From Bacillus siamensis KCTC 13613 (GTDB lineage Bacteria; Bacillota; Bacilli; Bacillales; Bacillaceae), in assembly GCF_000262045.1 (NCBI RefSeq), contig NZ_AJVF01000013.1, forward strand, positions 372,001-436,000: 64,000 bases of DNA, in the 5' to 3' direction. Positions 24,208-33,867 of this stretch are shown in pieces. Both the position numbers and the translations under genes were made by a program. The notes under the pieces were generated by a model, which saw nothing but the letters and a program-made list of their open reading frames with translations, had not been told where the DNA came from and made no database searches. Position 1 is the first letter of the stretch. Every line of letters begins with the position of its first letter.

Positions 24208-26973
24208 TTAATTTTGATAATATTTTTCAACGATTTCCGCATTGCGCAGTGATAATGTCGGATACTTCGGATTAGCGCCGACATCTTTAGAAATCACGCG
24301 GGACCGCTCACACATCTGACCTTCCGCTTTTTCTACGGTCATTTTTCCTGTTGTGAAGCTTTGCGCGTTTTCCGGCGCTTCGCTTTCGTCTTTTACTGTC
24401 AGTTCCGAGACGATAAACAGCTGTGCGATGTTTTCTTTAATGGATGACAAGAGGTCGCGGTTTTCTTTGTTCGGATACAAAGTCAGGCTCGCTTCCAATG
24501 ATCTCCCGATAATTTTTTCGTTACGGGCCATTTCCAAAGCTTTCAGCACGTCATTGCGAAGCTCCATGAAGCGGTCGAATTTTTCTTCTGTCGCTTGACT
24601 GTCCGGAACAGAGATGGTTTCCGGCATATCTGTCAGCTGCACGCTCGCCTCTTCAACAAATGATAAGTGAGACCACATTTCATCCGCCGTATGAGGGAGA
24701 ATCGGCGCAGTCAGCTTCACTAACGCCAGCAGCGTTTCATAAAAGACGGTCTGCATGCTGCGGCGGTCCGGATGATCCGCATGCTCGATGTACACGACAT
24801 CTTTTGCGAAATCAAGATAGAAAGAGCTGAGCTCGATCGTACAGAAATTATGAATGCTGTGATAAACAACCGCAAATTCGTATTCATCGTACGCTTTTTT
24901 CACTTTATCGATCAGCTTATTCAGCTTGATCAGCATATATTGATCCACTTCACGAAGATCTTTTACATCAACGGCATTGACGCTTGGATCGAAATCGAAC
25001 AGGTTGCCGTGAAGGAAACGGAACGTGTTGCGGACTTTCCGGTATACTTCCGCGACCTGCTTCAGAATATCTTCAGAAACCGGGTGATCGGCCTGATAGT
25101 TTACGGAAGAAACCCATAAACGCAGAATTTCAGCTCCAAGCTGTTTTGCGATTTTTGTCGGCTCAATCGTATTGCCGAGTGATTTACTCATTTTACGGCC
25201 GTTTGCATCAAGTGTAAATCCGTGGCTTAATACGCCTTTATACGGCGCTTTGCCGGTGACTGCAACGGCGGTAGAAAGAGATGAGTTAAACCAGCCGCGG
25301 TATTGGTCAGAGCCTTCAAGGTATAAATCAGCCGGGCGGACGAGATCATCACGTTCCTCAAGAACGGCCTGGTGAGAAGAACCTGAATCAAACCATACAT
25401 CCATAATGTCTTGCTCTTTCGTGAAGATTCCGTTCGGGCTTCCCGGATGTGTAAATCCTTCCGGCAGAAGGTCTTTTGCCTCTCTTTCAAACCAGACGTT
25501 TGAGCCGTGCTGTTTGAACAGCTCAGAAACGTGTTCAATCGTTTCGTCGGTGATGATCGGCTCACCGTTTTCAGCATAAAATACCGGGATCGGAACGCCC
25601 CAGACGCGCTGTCTTGAAATACACCAGTCGCCGCGGTCGCGCACCATGTTGTAAAGGCGCTGTTCGCCCCACTCCGGCACCCACTTCGTTTGTTTGATGG
25701 CATCAAGCAGCTCCGGTCTGAAATCTTTAATTGACGCAAACCATTGCGCTGTCGCTCTGAAGATAGTCGGTTTTTTTGTTCTCCAGTCATGCGGATAAGA
25801 GTGTGTAATAAACTCGAGCTTTAAGAGCGCGCCGTTTTCTTCAAGCTTCTCCGTGATCGGTTTATTGGCTTTATCGTAAAACATTCCTTCAAAGCCCGGC
25901 GCTTCGTCGGTCATGTTGCCTTTTTCATCGACAGGGCAAAGTACTTCTAAGCCGTACTTTTGGCCGACGATAAAGTCATCTTCCCCGTGGCCCGGAGCAG
26001 TATGAACACAGCCTGTTCCGGCATCGGTTGTAACATGGTCACCGAGCATGACGAGTGAATCTCTGCCGTACAGCGGATGTTCTGCAGTGATGTATTCTAA
26101 CTCTCTGCCTTTATACGATGCGACAACTTCAGGATTTTCAAAGCCGCATGCCTCCGCTACGCTTTCGATTAATTCAGCCGCTACTACATAACGCTTGTCT
26201 CCAACCTTGATGACATTGTATTCAAGATCAGGATGAACGGAAATTCCGAGGTTGGCAGGCATTGTCCACGGTGTCGTTGTCCAGATAATAAAGCTTTCTC
26301 CGTTCTCGAGAACGCCTTTACCGTCTTTCACCTTAAATGCAACATAAATGGATGCCGAACGTTTGTCCTGATATTCAATTTCCGCTTCTGCTAAGGCAGA
26401 TTCACTTGAAGGCGACCAGTTGACAGGCTTCAGGCCTTTATAAATATAGCCTCTTTTCGCCATCTCGCCGAAAACGCGGATCTGCTGCGCTTCAAATTCA
26501 GGCTGGAGCGTAACATAAGGGTTTTCCCAATCGCCTCTGACGCCGAGACGCTTGAATTGTTCGCGCTGTCTTTCGATCTGCTGCCATGCATATTCTTCGC
26601 AAAGCTTGCGGAAATCGGCTACGGACATTTCTTTCCGGTTCACTTTTTTGTTTTTTGTCAGTGCCGTTTCAATCGGCAGACCGTGCGTGTCCCATCCCGG
26701 CACATACGGGGCGTTGTAGCCGCTCATTGATTTATAGCGGACGATAAAATCTTTCAGGATTTTATTCAGGGCATGACCCATGTGGATGTCTCCGTTTGCA
26801 TAAGGAGGTCCGTCATGCAGTACGAATTTCGGGCGGTCTTTCGTCCGTTCTTGAACAAGACGGTAAATATCCTGCTCCTCCCATTCTTTCTGCATGTCCG
26901 GCTCACGGTTCGGCAGATTTCCGCGCATCGGAAAATCTGTTTTCGGCATTAACAGCGTATCTTTGTAATCCAT
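24208..26973 (-). CDS. ileS: Isoleucyl-tRNA synthetase
   Basis: Class I synthetase that charges tRNA-Ile and edits valine. At 921 residues from [10 protein letters not shown] it is the usual bacterial length. It has the HIGH-type motif GDIHMGHA, the KMSKS loop ([10 protein letters not shown]) and a CP1 editing domain between them. I chose the ATG at 26973 because GGAGG lies seven bases upstream; a nearby in-frame ATG two codons earlier is too close. The C-terminal zinc-ribbon has one cysteine (Cys888) where four are usual. Expression is set by the T-box leader. Confidence 0.96.
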   Translation of the reverse strand: MDYKDTLLMPKTDFPMRGNLPNREPDMQKEWEEQDIYRLVQERTKDRPKFVLHDGPPYANGDIHMGHALNKILKDFIVRYKSMSGYNAPYVPGWDTHGLPIETALTKNKKVNRKEMSVADFRKLCEEYAWQQIERQREQFKRLGVRGDWENPYVTLQPEFEAQQIRVFGEMAKRGYIYKGLKPVNWSPSSESALAEAEIEYQDKRSASIYVAFKVKDGKGVLENGESFIIWTTTPWTMPANLGISVHPDLEYNVIKVGDKRYVVAAELIESVAEACGFENPEVVASYKGRELEYITAEHPLYGRDSLVMLGDHVTTDAGTGCVHTAPGHGEDDFIVGQKYGLEVLCPVDEKGNMTDEAPGFEGMFYDKANKPITEKLEENGALLKLEFITHSYPHDWRTKKPTIFRATAQWFASIKDFRPELLDAIKQTKWVPEWGEQRLYNMVRDRGDWCISRQRVWGVPIPVFYAENGEPIITDETIEHVSELFKQHGSNVWFEREAKDLLPEGFTHPGSPNGIFTKEQDIMDVWFDSGSSHQAVLEERDDLVRPADLYLEGSDQYRGWFNSSLSTAVAVTGKAPYKGVLSHGFTLDANGRKMSKSLGNTIEPTKIAKQLGAEILRLWVSSVNYQADHPVSEDILKQVAEVYRKVRNTFRFLHGNLFDFDPSVNAVDVKDLREVDQYMLIKLNKLIDKVKKAYDEYEFAVVYHSIHNFCTIELSSFYLDFAKDVVYIEHADHPDRRSMQTVFYETLLALVKLTAPILPHTADEMWSHLSFVEEASVQLTDMPETISVPDSQATEEKFDRFMELRNDVLKALEMARNEKIIGRSLEASLTLYPNKENRDLLSSIKENIAQLFIVSELTVKDESEAPENAQSFTTGKMTVEKAEGQMCERSRVISKDVGANPKYPTLSLRNAEIVEKYYQN

Positions 26974-27003
26974 TTTCATTCCTCCACAACATTTTTCAGA
27001 AAA

Positions 27004-27262
27004 TAAAAAAAGCCCTCTCATCCCATAAGGGACGAGAAAGCTTATCTCGCGGTACCACCCTTTTAGAAAAAACGATCATCCGTCTTTTCCTCTCGAACAT
27101 CGTAACGTGATGGAACGTCCTTTCCTACTCTCGGTTCAGAAAGGAAACTAAAGGGCTGATCTGCATGATTCCGGCCATCCCGGGCTTTCACCTTCCCCGG
27201 TTCGCTTTATGGCCCGCTTTGAGTCATGCCGGTCCCTTTCATCGTCTTTTCATCTGAATTTA
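27004..27262 (-). promoter_or_regulatory. T-box leader of ileS
   Basis: The minus strand contains the T-box core AAGGGTGGTACCGCG at 27048–27062. It is followed by a long terminator stem (27011–27024 with 27029–27042) and a T run. Stem I lies upstream with a GGAATCATGC stretch offering an AUC isoleucine specifier. Known logic: uncharged tRNA-Ile pairs with the leader and prevents termination. Confidence 0.93.
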
Positions 27263-27269
27263 TGAACGT

Positions 27270-27299
27270 ATTATATTCGAACGGGCCGGAGAATGTCAA
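27270..27299 (-). promoter_or_regulatory. Sigma-A promoter of ileS
   Basis: Consensus TTGACA (27294–27299) and TATAAT (27270–27275) with an 18-base spacer lie between the divIVA stop and the T-box leader. Confidence 0.88.
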
Positions 27300-27312
27300 G
27301 AAAATCTGAAAA

Positions 27313-27807
27313 TTATTCTTTTTCCTCAAATACCGCGTCGACTTCGTATTCTAACAGATGATCCCAATCATCGTTTTTCAGCAGGTCGAGCTGCGCCTCA
27401 ATCAGCATTTGGAAACGCGTTCTGAACACTTTAGACTGTTTTTTCAGCTCTTCAATTTCCATTGCGATTTTTCTTGATTTGGAAAGCGACTCATTGATGA
27501 TTCGATCAGCATTTTTTTCTGCTTCACGGACGATCAGCTTCGCCTCTTTCTGCGAATTGCGCTTTACGTCTTCTGCCGCTTCTTGAGCTACGAGAATTGA
27601 CTTATTCAGCGTTTCTTCAATATTGGCAAAGTGGCCGATTTTTTCATCCAGCTCGTTCACTTTCGCCTCAAGCTCCGTTTTTTTACGGAGTGCGATTTCG
27701 TAATCTTTTCTGACCTGCATTAAAAATTCATTTACTTCATCTTCATCATATCCGCGAAAACCTTTTGTAAACGTTTTGTTATGGATATCATTGGGCGTTA
27801 ATGGCAT
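27313..27807 (-). CDS. divIVA: Cell-division initiation / pole protein DivIVA
   Basis: Coiled-coil scaffold that binds negatively curved membrane at septa and poles and places MinCD-MinJ and chromosome-anchoring factors. The 164-residue protein starts MPLTPNDIHNKTF, with the N-terminal lipid-binding loop containing the conserved Phe in KGFRGYDEDEVNEFL. Two long coiled-coil stretches follow, around residues 25–60 and 70–150. GGAGGTGG precedes the ATG. A TATAAT (27852–27857) is present upstream but with a poor -35. Confidence 0.96.
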   Translation of the reverse strand: MPLTPNDIHNKTFTKGFRGYDEDEVNEFLMQVRKDYEIALRKKTELEAKVNELDEKIGHFANIEETLNKSILVAQEAAEDVKRNSQKEAKLIVREAEKNADRIINESLSKSRKIAMEIEELKKQSKVFRTRFQMLIEAQLDLLKNDDWDHLLEYEVDAVFEEKE

Positions 27808-27901
27808 ATTGCCACCTCCATTTTACATTTCAGTACGGTTATCTAGTTCACATTATAAAACAAATACGGCCATAGATGGAGAAAAAATCTGAAAAAACGA
27901 C

Positions 27902-28672
27902 TCATTTTTGCCGTTCGAATGTGACTTTCCATTTGTCTTTTTTCGTTTTTCCGTCTACTTTTGTCAAACTGCATCGTCCGAAGCCCCGAATCGAGAGCAT
28001 GTCCCCTTCAGCAACCTGATAGGACGGATCCTCAACGGCTTTCCAATTCACCTTAACGAGCCCGTTTTTCACAAGGGTCTGCGCTTTCTGCCGGGATTGC
28101 CTGCTCATCGAAGCGCAGACAGCGTCGAGGCGCAATGAAGAAACCGTGTCATCCCTTATTTCGACATCTGAAGCGGGAATGTGAAGGGCTGAAAGCTCGA
28201 TTTTCTCAAGCTTTACCGGCGCTTTGCCCGCTTTGGTCAGCTGAGTGCCGACAAAATCGGCGATTTCACCGGAAACGATAAGCTGCACGGCCTCCTCTGA
28301 GAAAATCAGATCGCCGTATTTCTGCCGCTTTAAGCCGATCCCCATTAATGATCCGAGAAGAGAGCGGTGATCGATGTTGACGAATTTTTCAGCGTATTGA
28401 ACATCAAAGGCCTGAAGCTCAAAATCATCTTGTTCAGGTTCCATATATTCAGGATATAAAATCGCGCGTTTGCGCTCAGCTCTGTCATATCCCCCGAAAA
28501 AGGCAAGACCGCACGCATCGCCGATGACGGCTTTTACAATCACCTGTTCCCGCGGATCTAAGAAATCGGTCAGCTTCATCCGATATTGGTCCAGGACAAT
28601 CTCTTTCCATTCAAGCGCCTGGTCGATAAAAGGGCGCTCGTCGTGTCTGAAGTGCTGGTAAATATCGCTCAT
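27902..28672 (-). CDS. ylmH: S4-domain RNA-binding protein YlmH
   Basis: A 256-residue protein with an N-terminal YlmH-type domain and a C-terminal S4 RNA-binding domain (about residues 180–250, including SRQSRQKAQTLVKNGLVKV). The B. subtilis homologue has recently been linked to ribosome quality control alongside RqcH, which is encoded at the left end of this window; that link is from memory. It is conserved next to divIVA in Firmicutes and once assumed to act in division. Confidence 0.93.
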   Translation of the reverse strand: MSDIYQHFRHDERPFIDQALEWKEIVLDQYRMKLTDFLDPREQVIVKAVIGDACGLAFFGGYDRAERKRAILYPEYMEPEQDDFELQAFDVQYAEKFVNIDHRSLLGSLMGIGLKRQKYGDLIFSEEAVQLIVSGEIADFVGTQLTKAGKAPVKLEKIELSALHIPASDVEIRDDTVSSLRLDAVCASMSRQSRQKAQTLVKNGLVKVNWKAVEDPSYQVAEGDMLSIRGFGRCSLTKVDGKTKKDKWKVTFERQK

Positions 28673-28733
28673 GTTCTTTCCTTTCTATGTAAAGAGGCTT
28701 GGCTGGTGCCAAGCCCGTATCAAACTGTCGCAT

Positions 28734-29012
28734 TCAAGTATACATTGCGATCATGCGGTATAGGCCCCAAAGTCCCGTCGTGGCAAACCGAAGCACGATA
28801 ATCGCTACAATCGGGGATATATCCAGCATGGCAATGGGCGGAATGATCCTTCTGAACGGCTCTAAATACGGTTCGCAAATCGATGCGAGAAACCGTCCGA
28901 CCGCCGTTTCTCTCGTACTCGGCACCCATGACATAAAGATGTAGATAATCAGGGCAAACGAGTAGATGTAAATTAAATAACTCAGAACGGAAAAAATTTG
29001 ATAAAGAATCAT
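28734..29012 (-). CDS. ylmG: YggT-family membrane protein YlmG
   Basis: A 92-residue integral membrane protein with two hydrophobic helices separated by a loop with the [19 protein letters not shown] motif typical of the YggT family. Biochemical function is not known; homologues lie beside sepF in many bacteria and a plastid relative affects nucleoid and division. It lies 6 bases from sepF, so probably in the same transcript. Confidence 0.92.
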   Translation of the reverse strand: MILYQIFSVLSYLIYIYSFALIIYIFMSWVPSTRETAVGRFLASICEPYLEPFRRIIPPIAMLDISPIVAIIVLRFATTGLWGLYRMIAMYT

Positions 29013-29018
29013 CCTGCT

Positions 29019-29477
29019 TTACCACCTCTGATGTTCGTCTTCATTTATAAGCTCCGAAATCGTGCCGGAAACATCGACATTATCAGGCGTGCACAGAAAA
29101 ATATCCGAACCGATTCTTTGAATGTCGCCGCCGATGGCATAGACGGTTCCGCTTAAAAAGTCGACGATTCTTTTCGCCTGATCATGCTGGATGCGCTGAA
29201 GATTGACGACAACCGCCCGCCTGTTCTTTAAATGATCGGCGATTTCCTGCGCTTCCGCATATACACGCGGTTCACTCAACACCACTTTAGAGGATTTCTG
29301 AACACTTTGCAAGCTTACTACGTTCTGTTTGCCCGCAGGCTTCTGAGCGTAGGCAGTCTGTTTATCTTTCTGCTGTTCATGCTCTTCCGGACGATCCTGC
29401 TCCGTTTCAATGTATTCGTATTCGTACTCCTCCTCATCCATCGAGAAAAAGTTTTTCAGTTTATTTTTCATGCTCAT
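29019..29477 (-). CDS. sepF: Cell-division protein SepF
   Basis: Membrane-bound FtsZ partner that aligns FtsZ filaments and supports septum formation. The 152-residue product has an N-terminal amphipathic membrane-binding helix ([13 protein letters not shown]) and an acidic Gln/Lys-rich linker. The C-terminal SepF domain includes [21 protein letters not shown]. Its ATG overlaps the ylmE stop as ATGA, suggesting coupled translation. Confidence 0.95.
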   Translation of the reverse strand: MSMKNKLKNFFSMDEEEYEYEYIETEQDRPEEHEQQKDKQTAYAQKPAGKQNVVSLQSVQKSSKVVLSEPRVYAEAQEIADHLKNRRAVVVNLQRIQHDQAKRIVDFLSGTVYAIGGDIQRIGSDIFLCTPDNVDVSGTISELINEDEHQRW

Positions 29478-30166
29478 TTGTTTACACCCCCCGTTTCATT
29501 TCCGACTAATGAAGAGCCGATTCTGATAAAAGTAGCGCCCTCTTCAACAGCGATTTCATAATCATTTGACATGCCCATTGACAGTTCACGGCATGGTGCG
29601 TTTGTCTGGTTCAGCTCCTGCACCTGGTCCCTCAAATCACGCAATTGCCGGAAACAGGCTCTGATCGTTTCTGTATCGTCTGTCAGGGGAGCCATCGTCA
29701 TCAGGCCCTCTACAGAAATGTTTCTAAACTCAGAAAGCTCTCTGATAAAGGGGATGACCTCCTCTGTTTTCAAACCGTGCTTAGACGGCTCAAGCGAAGT
29801 ATTCACCTGCACAAAACAGCGAACCGCATGCTGCGCCCGTTTTTCAATTTCTTTAGCCAATGACAGTCTGTCTAAGGAATGTATATAAGATACACGGTCA
29901 GCGACGGCCTTCACCTTTCTGGACTGAAGACTGCCGATAAAGTGCCACACGGGGCTGCCTTTGATGACATCCTGCTTACGGATAAGCTCGGCATCCCGGT
30001 TTTCTCCCAGACTTGTAATACCGGCATCCACGGCCTCTTGAGCCCTTTCGGCTGATACGTATTTTGTAACCGCGATGACGGTTACATCTTCGGGGCTTCG
30101 GCCCGATCTGTTACATGCTTCGTTTATTCTTTCGTTTATATGTCGTAATTGATCAGCAACACGCAA
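29474..30166 (-). CDS. ylmE: PLP homeostasis protein YlmE (YggS/PROSC family)
   Basis: A 230-residue single-domain protein that binds pyridoxal phosphate through a lysine (Lys35 in IAVTKYVS) and buffers intracellular PLP in characterised relatives. Further family motifs GENRD and [10 protein letters not shown] are present. It uses a TTG start, with AAGGAGG eleven bases upstream. It overlaps sepF by four bases. Confidence 0.93.
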   Translation of the reverse strand: MRVADQLRHINERINEACNRSGRSPEDVTVIAVTKYVSAERAQEAVDAGITSLGENRDAELIRKQDVIKGSPVWHFIGSLQSRKVKAVADRVSYIHSLDRLSLAKEIEKRAQHAVRCFVQVNTSLEPSKHGLKTEEVIPFIRELSEFRNISVEGLMTMAPLTDDTETIRACFRQLRDLRDQVQELNQTNAPCRELSMGMSNDYEIAVEEGATFIRIGSSLVGNETGGVNK

Positions 30167-30172
30167 GATAAC

Positions 30173-31009
30173 TTATGCCTCCTTCATTCCGATAAAGGAC
30201 ATCATGCGTCCCGTTTTTCCTTTGTCGCGGCGATGTGAAAAGAATAGTTCACGCTCTTGTTCGGTGCATAAACCGCTGACTGAAATGTTTTCTTCCGGAA
30301 TGCCGCAATGTATCAGAAGAAGGCGGTTGACCTCTTTTAAATCAAGCTGATACCGGCCTTTTTCCGTTTCGCGTATGGCGGATTCTGCGGAAAACGGCAG
30401 CGCCCGGACTTCATTGATGACGCGGTCGTCGACGGTATAGCTGTCCGCGCTGATGGACGGACCGATGACGGCCTGAATATCTGTTAAGCGGGAGCCTTCT
30501 TCGGTTACCCAGCGTTCCGTCATGATGCGCCCGATTTGTCTGACCGTCCCATTCCATCCGGCATGGGCAGCGCCGATCATTGATTTCACCGGGTCATAAA
30601 AATACAAAGGCACACAGTCTGCAAAACACAGGGCCAAAAAAAGATTTGTATCTTTCGTATAGAGCCCGTCCGTCCCGCGGAATGCGGAGGAATAGTCTCT
30701 CGCCCCTTTTCCTTTATCTCCCGCTGTCACGCATCGGACGCGGTTTTCATGTGTCTGATCGGCGAATACCCAGGAATCCAGATCAGTACCGCATAAGGAC
30801 GCTATGATTTCACGGTTTTTCACAACATCATGAGCTTCGTCCCGGACGTGCAATCCGGTATTTAATGACTCATACGGAGGATTGCTGACACCGCCGTTTT
30901 TCGTTGTGAATCCGGCGATGACCTTTGTGTTATGCTGATTCACACGGTTCCAGTCTTCTATCATGAGTGCCGAGGGGGTGGTAAAACTAAACGGGTGATA
31001 TGTATTCAT
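30173..31009 (-). CDS. ylmD: YlmD, purine nucleoside phosphorylase / laccase-domain family
   Basis: A 278-residue member of the DUF152/YfiH family, zinc enzymes shown in several bacteria to phosphorolyse or deaminate purine nucleosides; older annotation calls them polyphenol oxidases. Metal ligands are visible at about His87 (ADQTHEN), Cys132 (FADCVP) and His149 (GAAHAGW). I chose the ATG at 31009 because an AAGGTTGGA stretch precedes it; the 7-codon longer frame lacks one. It lies 6 bases from ylmE. Confidence 0.9.
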   Translation of the reverse strand: MNTYHPFSFTTPSALMIEDWNRVNQHNTKVIAGFTTKNGGVSNPPYESLNTGLHVRDEAHDVVKNREIIASLCGTDLDSWVFADQTHENRVRCVTAGDKGKGARDYSSAFRGTDGLYTKDTNLFLALCFADCVPLYFYDPVKSMIGAAHAGWNGTVRQIGRIMTERWVTEEGSRLTDIQAVIGPSISADSYTVDDRVINEVRALPFSAESAIRETEKGRYQLDLKEVNRLLLIHCGIPEENISVSGLCTEQERELFFSHRRDKGKTGRMMSFIGMKEA

Positions 31010-31116
31010 GAAGATCCAACCTTTCGACAAACATTAAAAAGCGAATTTCCCACTCATTTTAACACAATTTTAAGCATACGTTTAGCGGCTGATTGAAAAA
31101 TGAGATAAATAAATGT

Positions 31117-31145
31117 GCCGGAAACATTGAGATTTCCGGCTTTTT
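31117..31145. terminator. Hairpin between ylmC and ylmD
   Basis: A perfect 8-base stem GCCGGAAA/TTTCCGGC (31117–31124 with 31133–31140). On the minus strand, where both neighbours lie, the tail is T-poor. On the plus strand it is followed by five T. It may act as a weak or bidirectional terminator after ylmC. Confidence 0.6.
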
Positions 31146-31161
31146 ACAAGTAAAGGGAGGA

Positions 31162-31413
31162 TTATGCTCCCCCCTTTGGTTCGTTTACACGCACTAAGAT
31201 GACATCTTCCCCAATTTTAACTATATTTCGCCAAGGAATGATCATTTCCTCTTCTTTTCCGAAAAAACCGAGAACTTTTCCGCTGCCGCCTAAAATAATC
31301 GCCTGAATTTTTCCCGTTGTCACGTTAATATCAATATCACCGATGCTTCCGAGTTTTTTTCCGTTCGACACGTTGACTACATCTTTTATTTGAAATTCAG
31401 ATATGCTGATCAT
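31162..31413 (-). CDS. ylmC: PRC-barrel protein YlmC
   Basis: An 83-residue one-domain PRC-barrel protein (YlmC/YmxH family), conserved in spore formers; function unknown. The sequence alternates short beta strands and glycines, with IDINVTTGKIQAIILGG at the centre. ATG at 31413 is chosen since AAAGGG lies ten bases upstream. A CATATAAT element at 31446–31453 resembles a sigma-E -10, but I could not find a matching -35. Confidence 0.88.
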   Translation of the reverse strand: MISISEFQIKDVVNVSNGKKLGSIGDIDINVTTGKIQAIILGGSGKVLGFFGKEEEMIIPWRNIVKIGEDVILVRVNEPKGGA

Positions 31414-31473
31414 TTGTATCACGCCCTTTGCCCGTTCTTTTTCCTATTATATGAGCGGCCGGGCTGAACCTTG

Positions 31474-32754
31474 TCACATCGGGCAATCTTTTTTGCGGCT
31501 GCACCAGGTGAGGATAAATCTCAGCATGATTTTCGTATAGTCCATCAGTTCATCGACGGACACTTCCTCGTTTACGGAATGGGCGTTTTTTAAATCGCCG
31601 GGTCCGTATATGACGCTCGGAATCCCGGCATGATAAAGCCATCCTCCGTCTGTTACGGTTTGGGAAACATCAATGACGGGCTCCTGTTGTTTGACGGCTG
31701 AGTGCGATTCCGCCAGAACAGAAACGGCCGGATGGTCCGGGTCGATTTCCAGCGCCGGGAACACCTCTCCTCTGTCTTCAATCATGGAAGATCCGCCCCA
31801 TTTGAACACCGGCCTGTTTTCCCTGAGCCACAGATCACCGTCAGAGACACGATTGATATAGTCTTCGATTTCTGCAGCAGCTTGTTCGTGCGTTTCGTTC
31901 GGGTAAAAGTGGACGGTAATCCATAATCGGCATTCATCGGCGACAAACGCTGCGTGCCTTCCCCCTTCAATAACGGCGGGGTTGATCGTATTGGTGCCTG
32001 GCGCAAAGCCGGGATAGCTTTTCGTTACCGCCCAGTGGCGTTCCAGCTCTCCCAAGGCAGTGATAATTTTCGCCATTTTTTCGATTGCGCTCGCTCCGAA
32101 TGTGCCTCCGCCCGCATGAATCATATTGCGCCTCATGCCGTCATGAAATGTTTGTTTGCTTTTCAATTCTATCCAGCCGGTGATGACTCCGCCCTGCCCT
32201 TGAATATGCAGGCTGCTCGTATCCGCGACAACCGCAAAATCCGCGTGATAGCCGCGTTTGCAGCATTCCAGCGTTCCCGCCTCGCCGACTTCTTCTCCGA
32301 TCACAGATTGTACAATGAGGTCGCCCGCAAGCTCAATGCCTGCATCATGTATCAGCTTCAGAGAAAATAGAACACACGCCAATCCGCCTTTCATATCAGC
32401 GGCGCCTCTTCCGATCAGCATGCCGGCTTTAACGAGCGGCTGAAACGGGTCAGAGTCCCAGTCTTCATCCCTGACTTCGGCTACGTCAATGTGTCCGTTT
32501 AAAATCAGGCTTTGATGCCCGCTTGAATCTGTCCCTTTAAAAACACCGACTACGTTCGGGTCTTCCGGGTACACATCCCACATATCAACCGAGCAGCCCA
32601 TTTCTTTTAAAAATCCGGCCACCCACTTCTGAGCTTCTGCTGTATTTCTTGCAGGCGGAGCCGGTGTCGGAAAGGCAATCAACCTTTCAGCAATATGTAT
32701 TAAATCGTCCCGCCGTTTATCCGCCTGCTGCAGCAGCATGTCAAGCTGGTTCAT
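31474..32754 (-). CDS. ylmB: YlmB, M20-family formylaminopyrimidine deformylase (thiamin salvage)
   Basis: Removes the formyl group from N-formyl-4-amino-5-aminomethyl-2-methylpyrimidine so TenA can return the pyrimidine to thiamin synthesis. The 426-residue ArgE/DapE-type metallopeptidase shows LILNGHIDV (metal His), GAADMKGG (bridging Asp) and IGEEVGE (catalytic Glu). The sequence alone could suggest an acetylornithine deacetylase; the TPP riboswitch immediately upstream favours the thiamin role. ATG at 32754 has AAGGAG eight to ten bases before it. Confidence 0.92.
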   Translation of the reverse strand: MNQLDMLLQQADKRRDDLIHIAERLIAFPTPAPPARNTAEAQKWVAGFLKEMGCSVDMWDVYPEDPNVVGVFKGTDSSGHQSLILNGHIDVAEVRDEDWDSDPFQPLVKAGMLIGRGAADMKGGLACVLFSLKLIHDAGIELAGDLIVQSVIGEEVGEAGTLECCKRGYHADFAVVADTSSLHIQGQGGVITGWIELKSKQTFHDGMRRNMIHAGGGTFGASAIEKMAKIITALGELERHWAVTKSYPGFAPGTNTINPAVIEGGRHAAFVADECRLWITVHFYPNETHEQAAAEIEDYINRVSDGDLWLRENRPVFKWGGSSMIEDRGEVFPALEIDPDHPAVSVLAESHSAVKQQEPVIDVSQTVTDGGWLYHAGIPSVIYGPGDLKNAHSVNEEVSVDELMDYTKIMLRFILTWCSRKKDCPM

Positions 32755-32779
32755 TGAACATCTCTCCTTTTGCTGTATT

Positions 32780-32935
32780 AAAAAAACCCGTTTCATCAAA
32801 TGAAACGGGTAAAAACGGATTTTCCTCCGCTTTTTTCACCGCTTCCCTCCGCCGGCATGATCCGGATCAGGTCCGTTAAGGGTTGAGACCAACGTCTCTC
32901 TCAGCTGCATGTCAGCAGCACCCCCAGGGTGAATT
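32780..32935 (-). promoter_or_regulatory. TPP (THI-box) riboswitch with terminator before ylmB
   Basis: On the minus strand the aptamer shows CTGGGGGTGC, GCTGAGA, AACCCTT and the conserved GGACCTGATCCGGATCATGC, all within 32835–32932. The terminator is a perfect 11-base stem (32786–32796 with 32800–32810) and a T run. The aptamer starts immediately after the ylmA stop, so it controls ylmB but not ylmA. Confidence 0.95.
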
Positions 32936-32939
32936 GATT

Positions 32940-33737
32940 TTATTTGACGGATGATGCCGCTTTTGCACGCGTTAAAAATGGACGGCCGTTGTTCCATAAG
33001 ACATTGACAGGCATATCGAAAAACGCTGTAAGCCGCTCGTCAGAAAGCATGTCCTTGATTTTCCCGGCAGCGAACACCTCGCCTTGTTTTAAAAGCAGCG
33101 CCTGATCAAATACCGGCAGAATTTCTTCAGCATGATGAGTGACATAAAGGATGGACGGCGCATTTTCTTTTTCAGCGATCGACGTTATCGTGTCCAGCAG
33201 CTGCTCTCTTGCCATAAAATCGAGACCCGTCACGGGCTCATCCAAAATCAGCAGTTCCGGATCAGCCATAAGCGCCCGCACAATCAGCGCTCTTTGCCTT
33301 TCCCCCTGAGACAACGTTTCATACCGTCTGTCCGCGAAACTAATGGCGCCTAAATCTTTCAGAAGACCGATCGCTTTTTCCCTCACTTGTTCACTCGGTG
33401 TTTCATAAAGCCCGATTGAAGCGTACGCGCCGCTGAGGGCGATTTCAAAAGCGGAATCCGCGGCATATAATTTGTGCTGCAGACCCGCTGAAACAAGACC
33501 GATTTTTTTTCTGAGCCTGTCACCGAGCTCTGTTTTGCCGAATTGATGACCGAGCACCTGCATCTCTCCTGAAGTGGGAAAGTAATAAGAACATAACATA
33601 TTCAGCAAGGCTGTTTTTCCGGCTCCGTTCAGTCCGAACAGCACCCAATTTTCGTTTTTCTCAACGCGCCAGTTGATATCTTTCAAAATCCATTGGCCGT
33701 TTCTTTTTAATGAGACATTGTCCAGTTGTAAAATCAT
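32940..33737 (-). CDS. ylmA: ABC transporter ATP-binding protein YlmA
   Basis: A 265-residue cytosolic ABC ATPase with Walker A GLNGAGKT, the signature LSQGERQRAL and Walker B LLILDEPVTG. No permease or binding protein is encoded nearby, so its partner and substrate are unknown. Position upstream of the thiamin-regulated ylmB suggests, but does not prove, a link to thiamin precursor uptake. Confidence 0.9.
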   Translation of the reverse strand: MILQLDNVSLKRNGQWILKDINWRVEKNENWVLFGLNGAGKTALLNMLCSYYFPTSGEMQVLGHQFGKTELGDRLRKKIGLVSAGLQHKLYAADSAFEIALSGAYASIGLYETPSEQVREKAIGLLKDLGAISFADRRYETLSQGERQRALIVRALMADPELLILDEPVTGLDFMAREQLLDTITSIAEKENAPSILYVTHHAEEILPVFDQALLLKQGEVFAAGKIKDMLSDERLTAFFDMPVNVLWNNGRPFLTRAKAASSVK

Positions 33738-33790
33738 TGCAGTTCCCCCGTTTATTTATTGTTTCAATTTTCTTAAAACTTTTACACATT

Positions 33791-33819
33791 AGAATACATC
33801 ACTTTTTCACAAACGTAAA
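33791..33819 (-). promoter_or_regulatory. Candidate sigma-A promoter of ylmA
   Basis: TTTACG (33814–33819) and TATTCT (33791–33796) are separated by 17 bases, 50 bases before the ylmA start. Each box matches the consensus at about four of six positions. Confidence 0.45.
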
Positions 33820-33828
33820 CCGGCGCAC

Positions 33829-33862
33829 GAAAAAAGCCTTTAAAACAATGTTTAAAGGCTTT
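33829..33862 (-). terminator. Terminator of sigG
   Basis: A 12-base perfect stem (33833–33844 with 33851–33862) followed by T residues lies just past the sigG stop codon. Confidence 0.92.
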
Positions 33863-33867
33863 CTCCG

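Noticed and set aside
25227-25790. A 187-codon minus-strand open frame inside ileS in another frame
   Set aside because: It overlaps the strongly conserved catalytic part of ileS and its translation is basic and low in structure.
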